Positions 1 to 9,484 of a stretch of 64,000 nucleotides of DNA are shown piece after piece (the stretch's first letter is position 1; the number at the start of each line of letters is the position of its first letter). Source of the stretch: Treponema sp. C6A8 (lineage in GTDB: Bacteria; Spirochaetota; Spirochaetia; Treponematales; Treponemataceae); the NCBI RefSeq assembly GCF_000619925.1, contig NZ_JHVB01000007.1, forward strand, positions 104,680 through 168,679, written 5' to 3'. The notes beneath the pieces were generated by a model that saw nothing but the letters and a program-made list of their open reading frames with translations, was not told the DNA's origin and made no database searches. Both the position numbers and the translations under genes were made by a program.

Positions 1-1
1 T

Positions 2-247
2 GCCGACCGCGCCACAGAATTAAACCTCTTAAAAAACTTAAACGGCTTCACCTTCCTTTCAGGCGTTCTTTCCGACGAAACCCGCAACGAAGAAACCGAA
101 GATTTTGTAACCATTCCCCTCAAAAACCCGAATGATGCCCTTTCCCACAGCTTCAGCCTTGGCTACATAACAAAAAAAGACGTTAAAATGGATAAAACTG
201 CCCTTCACTACATTTCGGTAATTAAAAAGATTTTGAATTTGAAATAG
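2..247 (+). CDS. LysR-type regulator, C-terminal end (partial)
   Basis: The window opens inside a reading frame that continues for 81 codons to a TAG stop. The peptide (…FVTIPLKNPNDALSHSFSLGYITKKD…LHYISVIKKIL) has the strand-helix pattern of the end of a LysR substrate-binding domain, where a line such as LGYITKKD precedes a final amphipathic helix. The DNA-binding half lies outside the window, so target and ligand are unknown. It is followed by about 120 bp without a gene that holds the operator and promoter of the next operon. Confidence 0.5.
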   Translation, partial: ADRATELNLLKNLNGFTFLSGVLSDETRNEETEDFVTIPLKNPNDALSHSFSLGYITKKDVKMDKTALHYISVIKKILNLK

Positions 248-322
248 TAAAAAAGACCTATAGCTTTTTCCTATAACTCTTATAAAAAAATTATATTAGG
301 CAAAGTTCTATAAAAAATATAT

Positions 323-341
323 ACCTACTATATCACTAGGT
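323..341. promoter_or_regulatory. ACCTA-N9-TAGGT operator of the first amino-acid ABC operon
   Basis: The 19-bp site ACCTACTATATCACTAGGT has perfect 5-bp inverted arms separated by nine bases, as do the sites near 10969, 19667, 28246, 28332, 31235 and 59531. It lies 28 bp before the ATG of the binding-protein gene, between the likely promoter and the ribosome binding site, a position suited to repression. Only one copy is visible here; most other promoters of the set carry two. Confidence 0.7.
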
Positions 342-368
342 TTCATTAAACCAGTACGGAGGTATCAT

Positions 369-1172
369 ATGAAAAAATCAATCACAAAAATTATTATTGC
401 AACACTTATTGCAGCGACAATGACTTCTTCGGTATTTGCAGCAAAGGAAAAAAAGCCTAAAGCAAAGAAAATTCTGGTTGCAGTTGGTAACGCATACAAG
501 CCTTACTGCTACATTGATGAAAAAGGAAAACTTGCAGGCTACGAGTATGAAGTTTTGAGCGCAATTGATGAGCTTTTGCCTCAGTATGAATTCGAATATG
601 AACCAACTCAGTTCACCAGCCTTTTTTCCGGTCTTTCTCAGAAAAAGTACGATGCTATTGCCCAGCAGATTGAGTATAACCCTGACCGCTATGAACGCTA
701 CGAGTTTACAAAAGAAACTTACACAACTTTTATTACCTACATCACTGTTTTGAAAGAAACTCAGGGAATTAATTCTCTTGAAGATCTGAGCGGTAAAACT
801 GCCTATATTTCAAACGGAGACAATTCTCTCTGGTATCTTGAAGATTTCAACAAAAAACATCCTGGAAAAGAAATCAAAATTGAAACAGGAAACCTTTCTA
901 CAGACGAAAGAATGGCTGGTCTTAAGAGTCACCGCTGGGATTTTACAGTTTCTACAAAACGTGATGTTGAATCAAGAAACAAGGAATATGGCGATATCCT
1001 TAAAATCACAGGTAAACCGGTTCAGACTTCAAGCACTTACTTCCTTTTCCAGAAGGGAAATACAGAACTTCGTGATGCCTTTGACGGTGCAATCCGCGAA
1101 CTTAAAAAATCAGGCAAGCTTCGTGAGATTTCAATCGCTGTAATTGGCGGCGATTACACAGAATCGGAGTAG
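369..1172 (+). CDS. Amino-acid ABC transporter, periplasmic substrate-binding protein (SBP_bac_3)
   Basis: A 267-residue secreted binding protein. Residues 1-24 form a signal peptide with a likely cleavage after VFA. The mature protein shows the family 3 solute-binding pattern: an opening strand ILVAVGNAYKPYCY, then IDEKGKLAGYEYEV and the hinge-region phrase YDAIAQQIEYNPDRYERYEFT. It delivers a polar amino acid to the permeases encoded directly downstream. A GGAGG Shine-Dalgarno lies 7 bp before the ATG. The family also binds glutamine, arginine or cystine; the sulfur-type operator upstream and the other genes sharing it make a sulfur amino acid such as cystine the favoured guess, but the sequence alone does not show the ligand. 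Confidence 0.9.
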   Translation: MKKSITKIIIATLIAATMTSSVFAAKEKKPKAKKILVAVGNAYKPYCYIDEKGKLAGYEYEVLSAIDELLPQYEFEYEPTQFTSLFSGLSQKKYDAIAQQIEYNPDRYERYEFTKETYTTFITYITVLKETQGINSLEDLSGKTAYISNGDNSLWYLEDFNKKHPGKEIKIETGNLSTDERMAGLKSHRWDFTVSTKRDVESRNKEYGDILKITGKPVQTSSTYFLFQKGNTELRDAFDGAIRELKKSGKLREISIAVIGGDYTESE

Positions 1173-1185
1173 AGAGAGGGGAAGC

Positions 1186-1869
1186 ATGGTTGACTACTTT
1201 AAGTGGAGCAGAGTCTGGTCTGCCTTCGTTCAGATAATTCCCTGCCTTTGGATAAGTCTTCTTGTAGTTTTCTGGGCAACACTTACGGGAATTATACTTG
1301 GATTTTTGCAGAGTCAAATCCGCATAAAAAGAACACCTGTTTTGTATCACCTCACAACAGTGTTCATTTCTTTTATGAGGGGCACTCCGCTTATAGTTCA
1401 GCTCATGCTTGCATATTATTTTGTTCCAAAATTTTTAGATATTTTTGGAATAAATGCGAACCGCTGGAATAAACTGATTTTTGCCTACATAGCCTATGGC
1501 TTAAATCAGACAGCCTTCGTCGGAGAGATGTTTAGAAGTTCTATAGAAGCCATTCCGCCCGGCCAGTTTGAAGCCGCAAAGAGTCTAGGCTTTAAGGAAC
1601 TCCAGACTTACCGCTACGTTGTTCTTCCACAGATGACAAGAATCGTGCTTCCAGCCTTTGGAAACGATTTTGTGGGACTCTTTCAGGGAACGTCGCTTGT
1701 TTACCTCTTAGGCATCCTTGATGTTTTGGGAAGAGCGAAATCTGTAGGAACAAGCAGCGGTCATTTTCTGGAACCATATCTTGTGGCACTTTTGATTTAC
1801 GTTGTCATAAGTTTGAGTTTGAATTTTCTTTTCAAACGGATAGAAAATCGCCTTGAAAAATGGCACTAA
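1186..1869 (+). CDS. Amino-acid ABC transporter, permease (first)
   Basis: A 227-residue inner-membrane permease of the His/Glu/Gln/Arg/opine family. It has about five hydrophobic helices and the cytoplasmic coupling motif GQFEAAKSLG…YRYVVLPQ that contacts the ATPase. The ATG at 1186 is preferred over an in-frame upstream codon at 1144 because the latter lies inside the preceding gene, whereas 1186 follows a good purine-rich ribosome site (GAGAGGGGAAG). The gap from the binding-protein stop is 13 bp, so the genes are co-transcribed. It would form a heteromeric channel with the next permease. Confidence 0.9.
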   Translation: MVDYFKWSRVWSAFVQIIPCLWISLLVVFWATLTGIILGFLQSQIRIKRTPVLYHLTTVFISFMRGTPLIVQLMLAYYFVPKFLDIFGINANRWNKLIFAYIAYGLNQTAFVGEMFRSSIEAIPPGQFEAAKSLGFKELQTYRYVVLPQMTRIVLPAFGNDFVGLFQGTSLVYLLGILDVLGRAKSVGTSSGHFLEPYLVALLIYVVISLSLNFLFKRIENRLEKWH

Positions 1870-1881
1870 GCGGAGCAAGAA

Positions 1882-2592
1882 ATGGATATTGATTTTAAGG
1901 CATTTTCAGACTCTTTTAAAAACGGAATTATTTATATTCCAAATACAATAAAGCTTATTCTAATTCCGCTTGTTATTGGATTTTTAGTAGGCACCTTCCT
2001 GGCATATCTGCGCTACAAAAAAGTAAAAATTGCAAGTCAGGCTATCACAGCCTTTGTAACTTTTTACAGGGGCGTGCCGGTTATAATTGCCATGCTCATT
2101 TACAATCTGATTTTTCTTTTGTTTTATTCAAGCTGGCAGGCTTTTTTTCACTGGAAGAGAAATCTGCAGGATATAAACCTTTTATGGATTGCTATTTTTG
2201 CCCTCACACTTTCAGAAATCTGCGGTATGGAAGAAATTATGAGAACAGCCTTTCTGGGAATTGAAAAAGGACAGTGGGAAGCCGGAAAAAGCATTGGAAT
2301 GAAGGAGCATCAGATAGTTCTGCATGTAATTATTCCTCAGCTGATTCCTATTGCCCTGCCAAACCTTACAAACCTGACTCTGGGACTTATAAAAAACTCT
2401 TCGGTTGTAATTTCTATTGGAGTTGTGGACATTATGGTAGGCTGTACAAAGCCTGCAGACATTACTTATTCATATTTTGAAGCATATCTTGCCGCCGCAA
2501 TGATTTACTGGGGCATAAACATAATCGTGGAATTTTCGCTTAGAAAATACGAGCATTACAGTAAAAAATTCAGAAAAGGAGCTTTTGTATGA
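1882..2592 (+). CDS. Amino-acid ABC transporter, permease (second)
   Basis: A 236-residue membrane protein with about five helices and the same family signature as its neighbour: [15 protein letters not shown]…VIIPQ is the EAA loop. Two different permeases in one operon indicate a heterodimeric channel. The start follows a GGAGCAAG ribosome site 12 bp after the previous stop, and its last codons overlap the ATPase start by 4 bp (ATGA), so translation is probably coupled. The stretch [17 protein letters not shown] between helices is a somewhat longer loop than in the first permease. Confidence 0.9.
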   Translation: MDIDFKAFSDSFKNGIIYIPNTIKLILIPLVIGFLVGTFLAYLRYKKVKIASQAITAFVTFYRGVPVIIAMLIYNLIFLLFYSSWQAFFHWKRNLQDINLLWIAIFALTLSEICGMEEIMRTAFLGIEKGQWEAGKSIGMKEHQIVLHVIIPQLIPIALPNLTNLTLGLIKNSSVVISIGVVDIMVGCTKPADITYSYFEAYLAAAMIYWGINIIVEFSLRKYEHYSKKFRKGAFV

Positions 2593-3353
2593 GCGAACCA
2601 TTATTAAAAATCACAGATATCAGAAAAAGTTTTGATAAAAAAGAAATCCTTAAAGGGGTAAGTCTTGAAGTAAAAAAAGGAGAAGTTACCGTAATTCTTG
2701 GCCCAAGCGGATCCGGAAAAACTACCCTTCTCCGTACAATAAATTTTCTGGAAAAAGCTGATTCCGGCACAGTCCAGGTTGCGGGAATAAAAGTTGACAG
2801 TGCAAAACCTTCCAAAAAGGATGTACTTAATCTTACTAAAAAGACGGCCTTTGTCTTCCAGAATTATAATCTTTTTTCAAATATGACCGTGCTGGAAAAC
2901 GTTATGGCGGGACTTACAATTGCCCGCAATGTAAATAAAAAAGAAGCCGAAAAAATTGCCCGAGAAGCCCTTGAATGGGTAAATCTTTCTGACCGGTCTG
3001 ATTATTATCCGTGTAAACTTTCGGGTGGACAGCAGCAGAGAGCTGGAATTGCACGTGCTGTTGCATTAAATCCAGAAGTGATTTTATTTGATGAGCCGAC
3101 CAGCGCGCTGGACCCGGAACTTGTAGGAGAAATCCTTCAGCTGATTAAAAAGGTTGCCCAGAAAAACATTACGATGATTGTCGTAACCCACGAAATGAGC
3201 TTTGCCGAAGAAGTTGCCGACAAGGTTATTTTTATGGACGGCGGCGTTATAGTGGAAGAAGGCAGCCCAAGGGAGATTTTTTATCATCCAAAAGAAGAAC
3301 GCACTAAAAAGTTTTTGCACCGCATTCTTCCAATCGGCGAATACAATATTTAG
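2589..3353 (+). CDS. Amino-acid ABC transporter, ATP-binding protein
   Basis: A 254-residue ATPase that powers import through the two permeases just upstream. Motifs in order: Walker [10 protein letters not shown] near residue 38, Q-loop [14 protein letters not shown], signature LSGGQQQR, Walker [13 protein letters not shown], and the switch histidine in VVTHEMSF. The length is typical for the polar amino-acid (GlnQ/HisP-like) branch, and no regulatory domain is appended. It completes a binding protein-permease-permease-ATPase operon. Confidence 0.95.
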   Translation: MSEPLLKITDIRKSFDKKEILKGVSLEVKKGEVTVILGPSGSGKTTLLRTINFLEKADSGTVQVAGIKVDSAKPSKKDVLNLTKKTAFVFQNYNLFSNMTVLENVMAGLTIARNVNKKEAEKIAREALEWVNLSDRSDYYPCKLSGGQQQRAGIARAVALNPEVILFDEPTSALDPELVGEILQLIKKVAQKNITMIVVTHEMSFAEEVADKVIFMDGGVIVEEGSPREIFYHPKEERTKKFLHRILPIGEYNI

Positions 3354-3376
3354 CCGCATAAGGCAGGAAAAGCTTT

Positions 3377-4750
3377 ATGGATATGACAAGCGGAAGAATT
3401 GCTCCGGTCTTTGTAAAATTTTCACTACCTCTTCTGCTTGGAAACCTCTTTCAGTTTTTCTACAGCACTACAGACATCCTGATTGTAGGAAACTACTGCG
3501 ACACACCTTCCCTTGCCGCAATCGGAGCCAGCGCAAACATTATTTTTACGCTTACAGGCTTTTTTAACGGACTTGCAAACGGAGCAGGAGTTCTTGTAGC
3601 CCACCTTTACGGAGCAAAAGAAGGATGCAAAATCAGAAAAACAATCCATACAATTTTGCCGTTTTCTCTTGGACTGGGAATCATACTTTCTGCTGCCGGA
3701 TTTTTTATTGCCCCCTTAATGCTTAAGATGATTTCCGTTCCGCAGGATGTTTTTCCAAAGGCCGACGCATACCTCCGTATTTTTTTTGCTGGCCTTACCT
3801 TTATCTTTTTTTACGGAATCTGTACGGGCATACTCCGTTCTCTTGGCGATTCAAAACGTCCGCTTTACATACTTTCGATTTCCGTCGTATTGAACATAAT
3901 TCTGGACTTTATATTTATCTTAAAATTTAAGGCAGGACTTGAAGGAGCTGCCTGGGCAACAATCATTTCTGAATTAATAGCTGCAATTTTTGCCTTTATT
4001 ATTCTAGTCAAACGAATAAAAAACGAAGCAATTTTTTCTGCCATATCAAATCAAATATACAGTGTGGGATTTGTAGTCCGCTCAGTTTTAAAACTTGGCC
4101 TTCCAAGTGCAATTTCAAACAGCATATTAAATTTTTCCAACACTTTCATGCAGCGCTACATAAATGTCTTCGGTTCAGACTGTATGGCAGGCTGGGCAGT
4201 TTATACAAGATTCGACCAGCTGACAATTCTGCCAATGGTAAGCATCTGTATGGCAGCCACAACCTTTACAGCCCAAAATTACGGAGCGGGAAAAATCGAC
4301 AGGGTAAAAAAAGGAATAAAAATCTCCCTTTTACTAGGTCTTTTTGTCATTTTCTTGATTTCTCTCCTGCTCATAATTTTTGCCCAGCCCCTAATTTCCC
4401 TCTTTAATTCTACCCCCGGGGTTGTAGGTTACGGCAGCCTTTTTATGAGATGCTCTGCTTCTTTTTATGTCTTCTGTTTTTGTGCAATGCTTTTTGGACA
4501 AATTTCGCAAGGACTGGGGTATACAGTTCTTCCTACAAGCTTCACCTTCCTTGGCTTTGTTGCCCTTCGTCAGACTTATTTATTTGTAATCACGCATATA
4601 ACTTCTTCTGCCCTTTTAGTAGCTCTGGCCTACCCATTTTCCTGGCCTTTCACAATGGCACTCCAGATTTTATATCTACGAAAAAAAATGAGCTTCCTGA
4701 AAATGCTACTCCCGGGCGGCCTTCATTTCTTTTTTGTTTTTGTAATATAA
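3377..4750 (+). CDS. MATE-family efflux transporter
   Basis: A 457-residue integral membrane protein with about twelve helices in two halves. The opening MTSGRIAPVFVKFSLPLLLGNLFQFFYSTTDILIVGNY is the usual MATE start, and phrases such as ALAAIGA-like SLAAIGASANI and GAAWATIISELIAA recur in both halves. MATE proteins export drugs or metabolites using an ion gradient. It begins 23 bp after the ABC ATPase on the same strand and could be read through from that operon, although nothing links its substrate to amino-acid uptake. It converges on the marR-type gene, with about 40 bp between them and no clear terminator. Confidence 0.9.
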   Translation: MDMTSGRIAPVFVKFSLPLLLGNLFQFFYSTTDILIVGNYCDTPSLAAIGASANIIFTLTGFFNGLANGAGVLVAHLYGAKEGCKIRKTIHTILPFSLGLGIILSAAGFFIAPLMLKMISVPQDVFPKADAYLRIFFAGLTFIFFYGICTGILRSLGDSKRPLYILSISVVLNIILDFIFILKFKAGLEGAAWATIISELIAAIFAFIILVKRIKNEAIFSAISNQIYSVGFVVRSVLKLGLPSAISNSILNFSNTFMQRYINVFGSDCMAGWAVYTRFDQLTILPMVSICMAATTFTAQNYGAGKIDRVKKGIKISLLLGLFVIFLISLLLIIFAQPLISLFNSTPGVVGYGSLFMRCSASFYVFCFCAMLFGQISQGLGYTVLPTSFTFLGFVALRQTYLFVITHITSSALLVALAYPFSWPFTMALQILYLRKKMSFLKMLLPGGLHFFFVFVI

Positions 4751-4793
4751 CACAGGATATTAGAAAAGCCACAGGAAAAATCTCTGTTACAGA

Positions 4794-5255
4794 CTACTCT
4801 TTCAGACCTTCATAAACCTTCTTCAGATAAAAAAGCAGAGAAGCCTTTTCTTCCGCGCTAAGATTTTTAGAAAGCCTTTTTTCGTGCTCAAGGCGATGAC
4901 ATTCTGTCTTTCTAACAATTTCTTTGCCTGCCTCTGTGAGTTCAACAATTTTTGTCATTCGCCTGTTCACAGAAAGCTCTGAAACTATTATTCCTTTTGC
5001 TTCAAGCCTTTTTAATATTCCATTTATTGTAGGATGAGAAACTGCAAGGGCATCTTCCAGCTCTTTTTGTGTTGTTTTCCCTTCTTCCTTTGTATTTATA
5101 AAGCCCAGAACCTTAAGCTGAGAAAGAGTCAAATCCTCATTCCGGAGAGTTTCATTGGCTTTTTTTTCAAGCGCATCGTTAACAATTTTCAGCATATAAC
5201 CAATATCTCCGCTAAATTCAGGATTTATTTCGTCGTTATAAAAATTTTCTTCCAT
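4794..5255 (-). CDS. MarR-family transcriptional regulator
   Basis: A 153-residue winged-helix repressor. The middle of the protein (TQKELEDALAVSHPTINGILKRLEAKGIIVS) is the helix-turn-helix and the following wing contains the conserved basic DRRMTK-like stretch NRRMTKIVELT. It is transcribed away from the RND efflux genes, and the 130-bp divergent region holds two related palindromes that are likely its operators. MarR proteins usually repress themselves and a neighbouring pump and are released by small aromatic or toxic compounds, so the pump at 5388-9484 is the probable target. Confidence 0.9.
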   Translation of the reverse strand: MEENFYNDEINPEFSGDIGYMLKIVNDALEKKANETLRNEDLTLSQLKVLGFINTKEEGKTTQKELEDALAVSHPTINGILKRLEAKGIIVSELSVNRRMTKIVELTEAGKEIVRKTECHRLEHEKRLSKNLSAEEKASLLFYLKKVYEGLKE

Positions 5256-5282
5256 TTTTTTGAAATTTCCCTCTTTTTTAAA

Positions 5283-5357
5283 TGTAACATGCTACACTTA
5301 ACTTGATTTTATAAGTAAATATCTATATATTTACCGACAGTGTAGCATACTACACTG
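5283..5357. promoter_or_regulatory. Divergent regulatory region with two MarR-type palindromes
   Basis: Positions 5338-5357 read CAGTGTAGCATACTACACTG, a 20-bp near-perfect palindrome. A second site at 5283-5298, TGTAACATGCTACACT, shares the half-site TGTAGCATG/CATGCTACA. They lie 40 bp apart between the divergent marR-type and efflux genes, the arrangement expected for a MarR dimer controlling both directions. Confidence 0.75.
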
Positions 5358-5387
5358 AAAAGATAAATCACATTTGCGAGGATCTTT

Positions 5388-6317
5388 ATGAAATTTACTA
5401 AAAAACACGGCATAATGACTTTGGGAGCTTTTGCAGTTCTTTTTATTTTTGCCTGCCTTCCAAAAAGAAAAATGCAACTGCCGCCTGCAGAAGAAACTGT
5501 TTATACTGTAAAAACTCAGAAAATCACACGTTCAGACCTTCAGGAATATCTCCGCTTAAACGGAACTGTAAAGGCAGAAAATACCATTTCTGTTTATCCT
5601 GATATGGCAGGAAAGCTGACACGCGTTCCTGTGACACTGGGCTCTTACGTTAAAAAAGGCCAGCTGATTGCGGAAGTTGACCCTTCATCTCCAGGTACTT
5701 ACTACACTTCCAGCCCGGTTTATGCACCCATTGAAGGCTACATAACTTCTCTTCCCCTTACAACCGGAACTACAGTTTCAACCTCCAGCGAAATTGCAAC
5801 AATAGGAAACATTAAAAGCCTGCAGATTGAGTGTAAAATCCCGGAAAGCAAAATTGCAGTTTTGCAGAACGGACTTACGGCTGAAGTAACTCTTGAAGCC
5901 TACAAAAAGGAAAGCTTTCCGGCTCATATTTTCAGAATCTCTCCTGTTGTAGATGAAACAAGCCGTTCCAAGCAGGTTTACTTTATTTTTGATACCGATG
6001 ACAGCCGCATAAATGCCGGAATGTATGTAAAAATCCGATTGAATACAGTTCTGCACGAAAATGTAATCACAATTCCTACAGACTGCATTCAGACTCAGAA
6101 CAATCAGAAATTCGTCTATGTTTACGACGCAGATTCCAAAACTGTAAGCTGCCGTAACATCACGACAGGAGCCACCGTTGACGGACTTGCAGAAGTAACA
6201 GAAGGCCTGAACGACGACGAAATAATCATCACAAGCGGAATGCAGGTGCTTTCTGACGGTGTAAAAGTTCGCGAAATCGGAAGTCAGGAAAGAGAAAATG
6301 CAGAAGGAGGTCAGTAA
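5388..6317 (+). CDS. RND efflux system, periplasmic adaptor (membrane fusion protein)
   Basis: A 309-residue HlyD/AcrA-type adaptor that links an inner-membrane RND pump to an outer-membrane exit duct. The start has a signal sequence ending in a possible lipobox (IFAC, Cys23), so the protein may be lipid-anchored. The lipoyl-like half-motifs are visible: VYPDMAGKLTRVPVTLGSYVKKGQLIAEVD and VYAPIEGYITSLPLTTGTTV. A beta-barrel follows (QVYFIFDTDDSRINAGMYVKIRL), then a membrane-proximal end. Its stop overlaps the pump start by one base. No outer-membrane factor gene is adjacent; it must be supplied from elsewhere. Confidence 0.93.
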   Translation: MKFTKKHGIMTLGAFAVLFIFACLPKRKMQLPPAEETVYTVKTQKITRSDLQEYLRLNGTVKAENTISVYPDMAGKLTRVPVTLGSYVKKGQLIAEVDPSSPGTYYTSSPVYAPIEGYITSLPLTTGTTVSTSSEIATIGNIKSLQIECKIPESKIAVLQNGLTAEVTLEAYKKESFPAHIFRISPVVDETSRSKQVYFIFDTDDSRINAGMYVKIRLNTVLHENVITIPTDCIQTQNNQKFVYVYDADSKTVSCRNITTGATVDGLAEVTEGLNDDEIIITSGMQVLSDGVKVREIGSQERENAEGGQ

Positions 6318-9300
6318 TGAGTCTTTCAAAAAAAGTTCTTCAACACCCGGTTTTAACAATCTGTACCTTTGCCCTTATTGCGATTGTCGCTCTTTTTACC
6401 CTTGGCAATATTCAGGTTGACCTTATGCCTGATATGGATATGCCCGTTGCCATGGTTATGACAACCTATAAAAACGCAGGGCCTGAATCCGTTGAAAAAT
6501 CAGTCACCGAAATTCTCGAAAACGGCCTTACAAGCGTAAGTAATCTTGATGAAATCACCTCAACTTCAAGCGAAGGCCAGTCCCTGATTACCCTGCAGTT
6601 TAATTACGGAACCGACATAGATCAGGCAGTAAACGATATCCGCGACAAGCTTGATCAGGTAAAAGGCTCCCTGCCGGACGACTGTAACACTCCTCAGATT
6701 TTCAAATTCAGTTCCGACGCCATGCCGGTTATGACCCTTTCTTTGACCGGAAACCGCTCTGCCGACGACCTTAGAAAAATAGCCGATGACACGGTTTCTG
6801 ACATGCTGGAGCAGACAGCAGGAATCAGCCAGGCAAGTGTAAGCGGCGGCCGCGAAAGAATTGTACGGGTTGAACTCAGCCAGAACCGCCTTGATGCCTA
6901 TGAACTTACTCTTTCAGGAATTGCCACAACTCTTGCAAGCCAGAATATTGAGCTTGGCGGCGGTTCAGTTTCGGAAGGAACAAGAAAATACATGGTTCGT
7001 ACCACAGGAGAGTTTGAATCTCTTGATGAAATAAACAATACCGTCGTTGGTACAAAAAACGGCTACGACGTAAAACTTTCTGATGTGGGCACAGCCTTTA
7101 TGGGTTATGAGGATGCAACGAGCGAAGTTTACATTAACGGAAAACCCGGCGTTTATATCAGCCTTAAAAAACAGAGTGGCAGCAACACAGTAAACGTTGC
7201 AAATGCCGTTTACAAAAAGATTGCAGAAATTGAAAAAGTGCTGCCGGAAGGAGTTTCCCTTGTAACAATTTCTGACCAGTCTACAAGTGTCCGCGACACC
7301 CTCCACTCCCTCATCAAGTCAATTTTTGAAGGTTTTATCCTTACGGTTTTAATTCTCTTCGTCTTTTTGAGAAGCGGAAAATCAACAATCATCATGGCAA
7401 TTTCCATCCCATTCAGTATCGTAATCACGGTTCTTGCAATGGTATTTACCGGAATTACCCTCAATATGATTACAATGACAGGTTTAATTCTGGGAATTGG
7501 TATGGTTGTTGACGCCTCGGTCGTTGTACTTGAAAATATTTATGTTTACCGCCAGAGGGGAACCAGCGCAAAAGTTTCTGCCGCAATCGGAAGTCAGGAG
7601 GTTATGAGCTCTGTAATTTCCGGAAACCTGACTACAATCTGTGTATTTATCCCTTTCTTCGTTTACAAAAGCCAGCTTGATATGATGGGAGAGCTTTTTA
7701 CAAGCCTTATGATTGTAATTATCATAGCCCTTTTATCATCTCTTTTTGTAGCAATGTTCTTAGTTCCAGTCCTTGCAGGCGTTTTCCTTAAAGTTGATAA
7801 CAGAAAGGAACGCCCAATCAAAAATCCTCATCTGAAAAAAGCTGATAAAATGGCGGCCGGCGCTATTGAATGGGTAACATTACAGTACAAAAAAGGCCTT
7901 CACTACGTTTTACGCCACCGTTTTGTTACGATTCTTCTTGCCTTTACAATTCTTGCTTCATCAATCCTGCTATTTAAGCAGCTGAGAATCGCCTTTATGT
8001 CTAATTTTAATGATACTTCGGTTGGACTTAATGTTGAACTTCCGCTTGGAACAAAGCTTTCTGAAACAGAAAACATTCTTGACCAGTTTTATGAAATCAT
8101 CAAAAACGAAATCCAGGGTTACGAAACAATAGTTGTTTCTGCAGGAACTTCTGGAGGCATGATTTCTTCTGATACTTCTTACAAAGGGTCAATTTCAATT
8201 TATCTTCCAGACGCTTCAAAGCAGATTGATACTGCCGAAAGTGTAAAGGCAAAACTCCGCCGTCATTTTGATGACTTCCCGACCGCAACCTTCACCTTCG
8301 ACCAGGGACGAATGCAGCAGATGAGTGGAAGCGACATCGACATTGTATTCCACGGTTCAAATCTGGATAAGATTCTGGAAAGCGCAAAGGAACTTTCTTC
8401 ACTTATGACAAAGAAAATCCCAGAGATTGCCGAGCCTGAAATTGACCTTGAAGACGGACTTCCTCAGGTTGAAATCAAAATTGACCGTGACCGCGCTTCA
8501 AATTTTGGTATTTCTGTAAGCACAATTGCAAACGAAATCAACTATTCAATAAACGGCTACACCGCCACTACCTACCGGGCCGACGGTGACGAATATGACC
8601 TTGTTATTCTTCTTGAAGACCATGACCGGACAGACATTCCAGATCTTGAAAAAATCTATGTTTCCGGAAGTAACGGCCGCTATGCCCTGTCAAACTTTGC
8701 AGAAGTAGTCCGCGGAACAGGTCCTGTTTCAATCAGCCGAGAAAACAAAGTACGTACAGTTCACCTTACAGCCAGTGTTACAGGAAATGCCAGTGCCGGC
8801 GATGTAGAAAATCAGATTAAGCAGATTGTAAAAAACGACATGATAATCCCGGACGGAATCTCTATCACTTACGAGGGAGCCTGGGCAAGTACAATGGATA
8901 TGATGAAAATCTTCCTGTTAATAATCATTCTTGCCGTAATTCTTGTTTTTGGCGTAATGGCAGGAACCTACGAAAGCTTTAAAGAGCCTTTCATCAACCT
9001 CTTTACCCTGCCATTTTTGATTGTAGGAGCCATTCTGATTCATCTTCTTTTGGGAAGCGCCTTCAGCATGGTAAGTATGATTGGCGTTGTTATGCTGATT
9101 GGAATTGTCGTAAATAACGGAATTATCCTTGTTGACCAGACAAACCTTCTTGTACGGCGCGGAAAACCTCTTCTGCAAGCCTGTGAGGAAGCTGGCGCAA
9201 GCCGTTTCCGTCCGGTTATGATGACAACTCTTTCTACCCTGCTGGGTATGGTTCCAATGGCCTTCTTTGGAGATGCAAACTCAAGTATGACCCAGCCGAT

Positions 9301-9484
9301 TGGACTTTGTGTAATCGGAGGATTAACTTCCAGCACAATCGTAACACTTTTTATTATTCCTGTAATTTATTCCCTTTTTAATCAGAAGGCAGATAAGAAA
9401 AAGAAATTTGTGATTGATGATGAATTACAGAAAAGACTGACAGCCTTAAGTCAGCCATCAGAAAATGGAGGCAAAAATGATTAG
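6317..9484 (+). CDS. RND-family efflux pump, inner-membrane transporter (AcrB/MexB-like)
   Basis: A 1055-residue proton-driven exporter of usual family length. It begins with the first transmembrane helix (PVLTICTFALIAIVALFTLGNIQVDLMPDMDMP), followed by a porter loop, helices 2-6 (GLILGIGMVVDASVVVLENIY carries the conserved Asp of TM4), a second porter loop, and a repeat of the helix bundle (GVVMLIGIVVNNGIILVDQTN). It works with the adaptor encoded upstream, probably under the divergent MarR regulator. Substrate cannot be read from sequence. Its last codons overlap the start of the small PII-like gene. Confidence 0.95.
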   Translation: MSLSKKVLQHPVLTICTFALIAIVALFTLGNIQVDLMPDMDMPVAMVMTTYKNAGPESVEKSVTEILENGLTSVSNLDEITSTSSEGQSLITLQFNYGTDIDQAVNDIRDKLDQVKGSLPDDCNTPQIFKFSSDAMPVMTLSLTGNRSADDLRKIADDTVSDMLEQTAGISQASVSGGRERIVRVELSQNRLDAYELTLSGIATTLASQNIELGGGSVSEGTRKYMVRTTGEFESLDEINNTVVGTKNGYDVKLSDVGTAFMGYEDATSEVYINGKPGVYISLKKQSGSNTVNVANAVYKKIAEIEKVLPEGVSLVTISDQSTSVRDTLHSLIKSIFEGFILTVLILFVFLRSGKSTIIMAISIPFSIVITVLAMVFTGITLNMITMTGLILGIGMVVDASVVVLENIYVYRQRGTSAKVSAAIGSQEVMSSVISGNLTTICVFIPFFVYKSQLDMMGELFTSLMIVIIIALLSSLFVAMFLVPVLAGVFLKVDNRKERPIKNPHLKKADKMAAGAIEWVTLQYKKGLHYVLRHRFVTILLAFTILASSILLFKQLRIAFMSNFNDTSVGLNVELPLGTKLSETENILDQFYEIIKNEIQGYETIVVSAGTSGGMISSDTSYKGSISIYLPDASKQIDTAESVKAKLRRHFDDFPTATFTFDQGRMQQMSGSDIDIVFHGSNLDKILESAKELSSLMTKKIPEIAEPEIDLEDGLPQVEIKIDRDRASNFGISVSTIANEINYSINGYTATTYRADGDEYDLVILLEDHDRTDIPDLEKIYVSGSNGRYALSNFAEVVRGTGPVSISRENKVRTVHLTASVTGNASAGDVENQIKQIVKNDMIIPDGISITYEGAWASTMDMMKIFLLIIILAVILVFGVMAGTYESFKEPFINLFTLPFLIVGAILIHLLLGSAFSMVSMIGVVMLIGIVVNNGIILVDQTNLLVRRGKPLLQACEEAGASRFRPVMMTTLSTLLGMVPMAFFGDANSSMTQPIGLCVIGGLTSSTIVTLFIIPVIYSLFNQKADKKKKFVIDDELQKRLTALSQPSENGGKND

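Noticed and set aside
1144..1185. Upstream start for the first permease
   Set aside because: It lies within the binding-protein gene and lacks a ribosome site, while 1186 has a good one and family-typical sequence.
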